A stretch of 64,000 nucleotides of DNA, taken from the NCBI GenBank assembly GCA_900299255.1, contig OMJB01000035.1:1-64000 (forward strand), written 5' to 3'. The position numbers were made by a program, and so were the translations under genes. This DNA comes from Sphingobacteriales bacterium (GTDB taxonomy: Bacteria; Bacteroidota; Bacteroidia; Chitinophagales; Chitinophagaceae). Below, piece by piece: positions 61,072 to 64,000 of the stretch; the first letter of the stretch is position 1, and each line of letters begins with the position of its first letter. The notes beneath the pieces are model-generated. The model did not search any database. It was not told the DNA's origin and saw only the letters and a program-made list of their open reading frames with translations.

Positions 61072-62271
61072 CTACTCCTCTGTATCAAAACCCTTCATGA
61101 CCGGTACGCCTTTTACAATGCTGTAAACAACAGGTGCCTGGTGGTAAATGCTATTGGTGAACTTGTTACCCAGTATCACAATAGTCATATTCTCCTTAAT
61201 AAACCTGTAGAACGATGTGTTGTTGCCATGCCACCAGCCATTATGGTAGATAACTTTGTTGCCATTGGTATAGCAAAGCATTCTCCATCCCAGGCCATAA
61301 TTTTTGATGCCGGGCTTTTCAAACGAACATGGACCGTACGCCAGTTCTATAGTTTCGTTAGTGAGTAGTTTTTTCTGGTAAAAAGACTGATCCCATTTAA
61401 ACATGTCTTCCGGTGTGCTGTAAATGCCCTTGTCGCCATACACTCCGTCAGCAAACATGTCGGGCTCTCTGGCCCAGTTTCTTTTGTAACTGATGGTAGC
61501 ATTGGGCGGAAGCCCTGCATTAGGATTGTAAACAAATGTGTGCTGCATACCCAGCGGCTGAAAAATGTATTTAGCCATGAAGTCATAAAAACTCATTTCC
61601 GTAATTCGCTCCACCAGTCTGGCAAGCACGGCAAAGTTGGTATTGCAGTACTTGAACCGGGTATTGGGTCTGAACTCCAGCGATGGTACATGTGTGGCCA
61701 TCATCGACATCATAGTGGCATTGCTGATGGGTGTTCGCATATCATGGTTAAACCTGGGCACCCATTTGGTATAATCAGGCAGTCCCGATCTGTGATTCAG
61801 CAGCATCCGCACCGTAATGTTGGGGTACGGAAACTCATTGAGATAGTGTTGTACTTTTTCGTCGAGGTTCAGGTATTTGTGGTCGTACAAATAGAGCACC
61901 GCTGCACCGGTAAAAGTTTTGGATACCGACGCCAGCTGGCTGGGCGAATTAGCATTCAATGGTATCTTACGTTCCCTGTTTGTTAACCCGAAGTACCGCT
62001 CATAAATGATCTTCCCGTTACGGCCTATCAGCACACCTCCGTTAAAACCAGCTCTTACCTGAGTTCGGTAATACTCGTCCAGTTCGGCAATCATGGCCTG
62101 GTTCTGAACACCCATGGTGTCATAGGTCAACGCTAAAGGTGCAGCCTGTAATGGTATTTCGTGAAATTTTGAAGTACTGGTTTTTGCTGACGCAGGCTGG
62201 GTTTCGGAGTGGCAGGCTAAAATGATAATAGATAAAACTGTAGTGACAATTATTGAAGAGGTAATACGCAT
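61072..62271 (-). CDS. Serine hydrolase, beta-lactamase/class C family, lipoprotein
   Basis: SIIILACHSETQ lipobox; LASVSKTFTGAAVLYLYD (SxxK), YCNTNFAVL (YxN). Confidence 0.88.
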   Translation of the reverse strand: MRITSSIIVTTVLSIIILACHSETQPASAKTSTSKFHEIPLQAAPLALTYDTMGVQNQAMIAELDEYYRTQVRAGFNGGVLIGRNGKIIYERYFGLTNRERKIPLNANSPSQLASVSKTFTGAAVLYLYDHKYLNLDEKVQHYLNEFPYPNITVRMLLNHRSGLPDYTKWVPRFNHDMRTPISNATMMSMMATHVPSLEFRPNTRFKYCNTNFAVLARLVERITEMSFYDFMAKYIFQPLGMQHTFVYNPNAGLPPNATISYKRNWAREPDMFADGVYGDKGIYSTPEDMFKWDQSFYQKKLLTNETIELAYGPCSFEKPGIKNYGLGWRMLCYTNGNKVIYHNGWWHGNNTSFYRFIKENMTIVILGNKFTNSIYHQAPVVYSIVKGVPVMKGFDTEE

Positions 62272-62318
62272 ATTCGCTTTTTCCAGGATTGGCAATTGTA
62301 TTTTTTGTTTGAAAATAA

Positions 62319-62906
62319 TCAAGCTGTTAACTCACTTTTTACAAATTTAATAATATCGTCGATAAACTCATAATAACACTGATTGAGGTGGTAGTAATTG
62401 GCTATAAACGTTTCGTAGGCCTTTTCTATGGGTGGCATATACTTTGCCCTGCGGGCAAGCCCGTTTAGTGCCCGCTCCATGCCTTTTACATTGCGGTAAT
62501 TATACAGCCAGTCATGCTGTTTCATGTGCGGAAAATAAGCGGCAAACTGCGCAGGAAAAAAAGCTTCGTTTCTTTCAAGCTGTTCGTAGGTGAGCCGTGT
62601 AAAGTTTTTCAATGCATCTTCGTTGTTGAAATATTTGGGGTCGTTGGCAAGAAAATGATCATAGAGCGTATCCATGATGGCTCCGGCATATAGTCCGTAA
62701 TCTTCCCTGAAGAGTAGCTTCGCACGCATAGTTGCCGGATGGATGTCTGCAGTGCTGTCGATTTTACGGTGCAGTTGTATCCCTTTTTTTATGCCCTCCG
62801 GAAATGCTTCCAGTGCAGCATGCCCCTTTACATGGTCGCCAATCATGTTGCCTGTAAGTATCAGTTCATCACCGCTGGATAGGAACGCATGCCCCAGATA
62901 GTTCAT
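62319..62906 (-). CDS. ACP phosphodiesterase (AcpH/DUF479 family)
   Basis: MNYLGHAFLSSGDELILTGNMIGDHVKG, GIQLHRKIDSTADIHP, GAIMDTLYDHFLAND. Confidence 0.88.
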   Translation of the reverse strand: MNYLGHAFLSSGDELILTGNMIGDHVKGHAALEAFPEGIKKGIQLHRKIDSTADIHPATMRAKLLFREDYGLYAGAIMDTLYDHFLANDPKYFNNEDALKNFTRLTYEQLERNEAFFPAQFAAYFPHMKQHDWLYNYRNVKGMERALNGLARRAKYMPPIEKAYETFIANYYHLNQCYYEFIDDIIKFVKSELTA

Positions 62907-62958
62907 GGCTTCGAAATTAGGTTATTATGGGCACATGGGTATTGGTGGTCAGCCTGGC

Positions 62959-63459
62959 CTATTTACCTGCCTTGTACGAGTCGCTCAGCACGCGTTCGGC
63001 GAGCCTGCCTATTTCTCTGGCAGTTACTGAGCCTTCAGTAAAGTGCCTGTAACCTTTTCCAGGATGTACCATAATAGTAGCTGGTATGGAGCCGCCCCAC
63101 GAATCATCTATTTTGGGCACAAACTGGTTAGGGTCGGTATCTGACAACCAGAGCACTTCAGGGGCCAGTTGTTTTTTTTCAACGAACCGGGCCAGTTTGT
63201 AAGGGTAATCCTGTTTAAAATCGAGGCTCACCAGCAATACTTTTACTTTGGCATCTTTGTATTTCGATTTTATTTCATTGAATTCAGGCAGTTCCTGTAC
63301 ACAGGGCGGGCACCACGTAGCCCAGAAATTAATGATATAAAGCGTGTCTTTTGAAGAAGTGTATCTGATCAGCTCCTCAGCACTGACTGCGGGTATCTGC
63401 TGTGCGTAAGTATGCAGTGACAATGCCAGTATCGTAATGCCGAAAAGGATTTTTTTCAT
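62959..63459 (-). CDS. TlpA-like thioredoxin-family disulfide reductase, secreted
   Basis: Signal peptide; YIINFWATWCPPCVQELPEFNEI. Confidence 0.88.
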   Translation of the reverse strand: MKKILFGITILALSLHTYAQQIPAVSAEELIRYTSSKDTLYIINFWATWCPPCVQELPEFNEIKSKYKDAKVKVLLVSLDFKQDYPYKLARFVEKKQLAPEVLWLSDTDPNQFVPKIDDSWGGSIPATIMVHPGKGYRHFTEGSVTAREIGRLAERVLSDSYKAGK

Positions 63460-63555
63460 GATGTGAATTTTATTGGTATCTCTGCAATTTACGAAACATT
63501 ACTGCGCTTTGGTTACTGTGCTGAATGAGCATTTTATATTAAGTTTGCCGCCGTT

Positions 63556-64000
63556 ATGGATAAGAAGATAGCCTTATTAAAAGAAAAAAATCTGCAGGCA
63601 CTGAAAGGTGGCGGAGAAAAAAGAATTGAATCCCAGCATAAAAAAGGAAAACTCACTGCACGTGAGCGGCTGCATTTGCTGCTGGATGAAGGGTCTTTTG
63701 AAGAAATAGGCAAATTTGTGACGCACCGCAGCCACGATTTCGGAATGGAGAACGAGGTGTACCCCGGCGATGGCGTAGTAACCGGCTACGGAACAATCAA
63801 CGGCAGGCTTACTTATGTGTATTCTCAGGATTTTACCGTGTTCGGCGGTAGCCTTTCTGAAACCCATGCCGAGAAGATTGTAAAGATCATGGATCTGGCT
63901 ATGCAGAATGGCGCTCCGCTGATAGGGCTTAATGACAGCGGTGGTGCGCGTATTCAGGAAGGGGTGGTATCACTGGGCGGCTATGCCGATATCTTTTACC
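63556..64000 (+). CDS. Acyl-CoA (probably propionyl-CoA) carboxylase carboxyltransferase subunit, truncated by window edge
   Basis: Translated from ATG 63556: [136 protein letters not shown]. Confidence 0.92.
   Translation, partial: MDKKIALLKEKNLQALKGGGEKRIESQHKKGKLTARERLHLLLDEGSFEEIGKFVTHRSHDFGMENEVYPGDGVVTGYGTINGRLTYVYSQDFTVFGGSLSETHAEKIVKIMDLAMQNGAPLIGLNDSGGARIQEGVVSLGGYADIFY

Noticed and set aside
62319-62322. Apparent overlap of the serine hydrolase ORF with AcpH
   Set aside because: Arises from an alternative TTG start; the lipoprotein signal starts at 62271, so there is no real overlap.
1-64000. CRISPR arrays, IS elements, prophage, defence islands
   Set aside because: No spaced direct repeats, transposase/integrase, phage structural or known defence motifs found in translations.

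Overview
The window is a 64 kb chromosomal segment from a Bacteroidota, probably of the Chitinophaga/Sphingobacteria type. Evidence is the type IX secretion (T9SS) genes, TTG/TAnnTTTG promoters, AIM24 and DUF4836 proteins, and a PurF-like protein with N-terminal insertion. It is gene-dense with about 50 supported CDSs. These include a 5'-truncated view of hutU at the left edge and an acyl-CoA carboxylase fragment at the right edge. Other contents are one tRNA-His(GTG), several clear Rho-independent terminators, and no CRISPR array, IS element or prophage that I could recognise. The notable blocks are: (1) tandem double-OmpA-domain proteins whose second domain has lost the peptidoglycan-binding Asp; (2) a candidate structured small RNA with its own promoter at about 7.96-8.13 kb; (3) a T9SS type-B cargo next to a PorP/SprF gene; (4) an orphan triad of KS-like protein, flavin halogenase-like protein and O-methyltransferase-like protein, where the KS-like half-protein appears to have Lys at the active-site Cys; (5) two small secreted paralogs of unknown function; (6) a molybdenum cofactor and NAD-type formate dehydrogenase island with a NuoE-NuoF fusion, plus formate-THF ligase about 10 kb away; (7) the gldJ/murF and porU/porV T9SS core locus. 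All calls come from reading motifs and translations; no database search was run.
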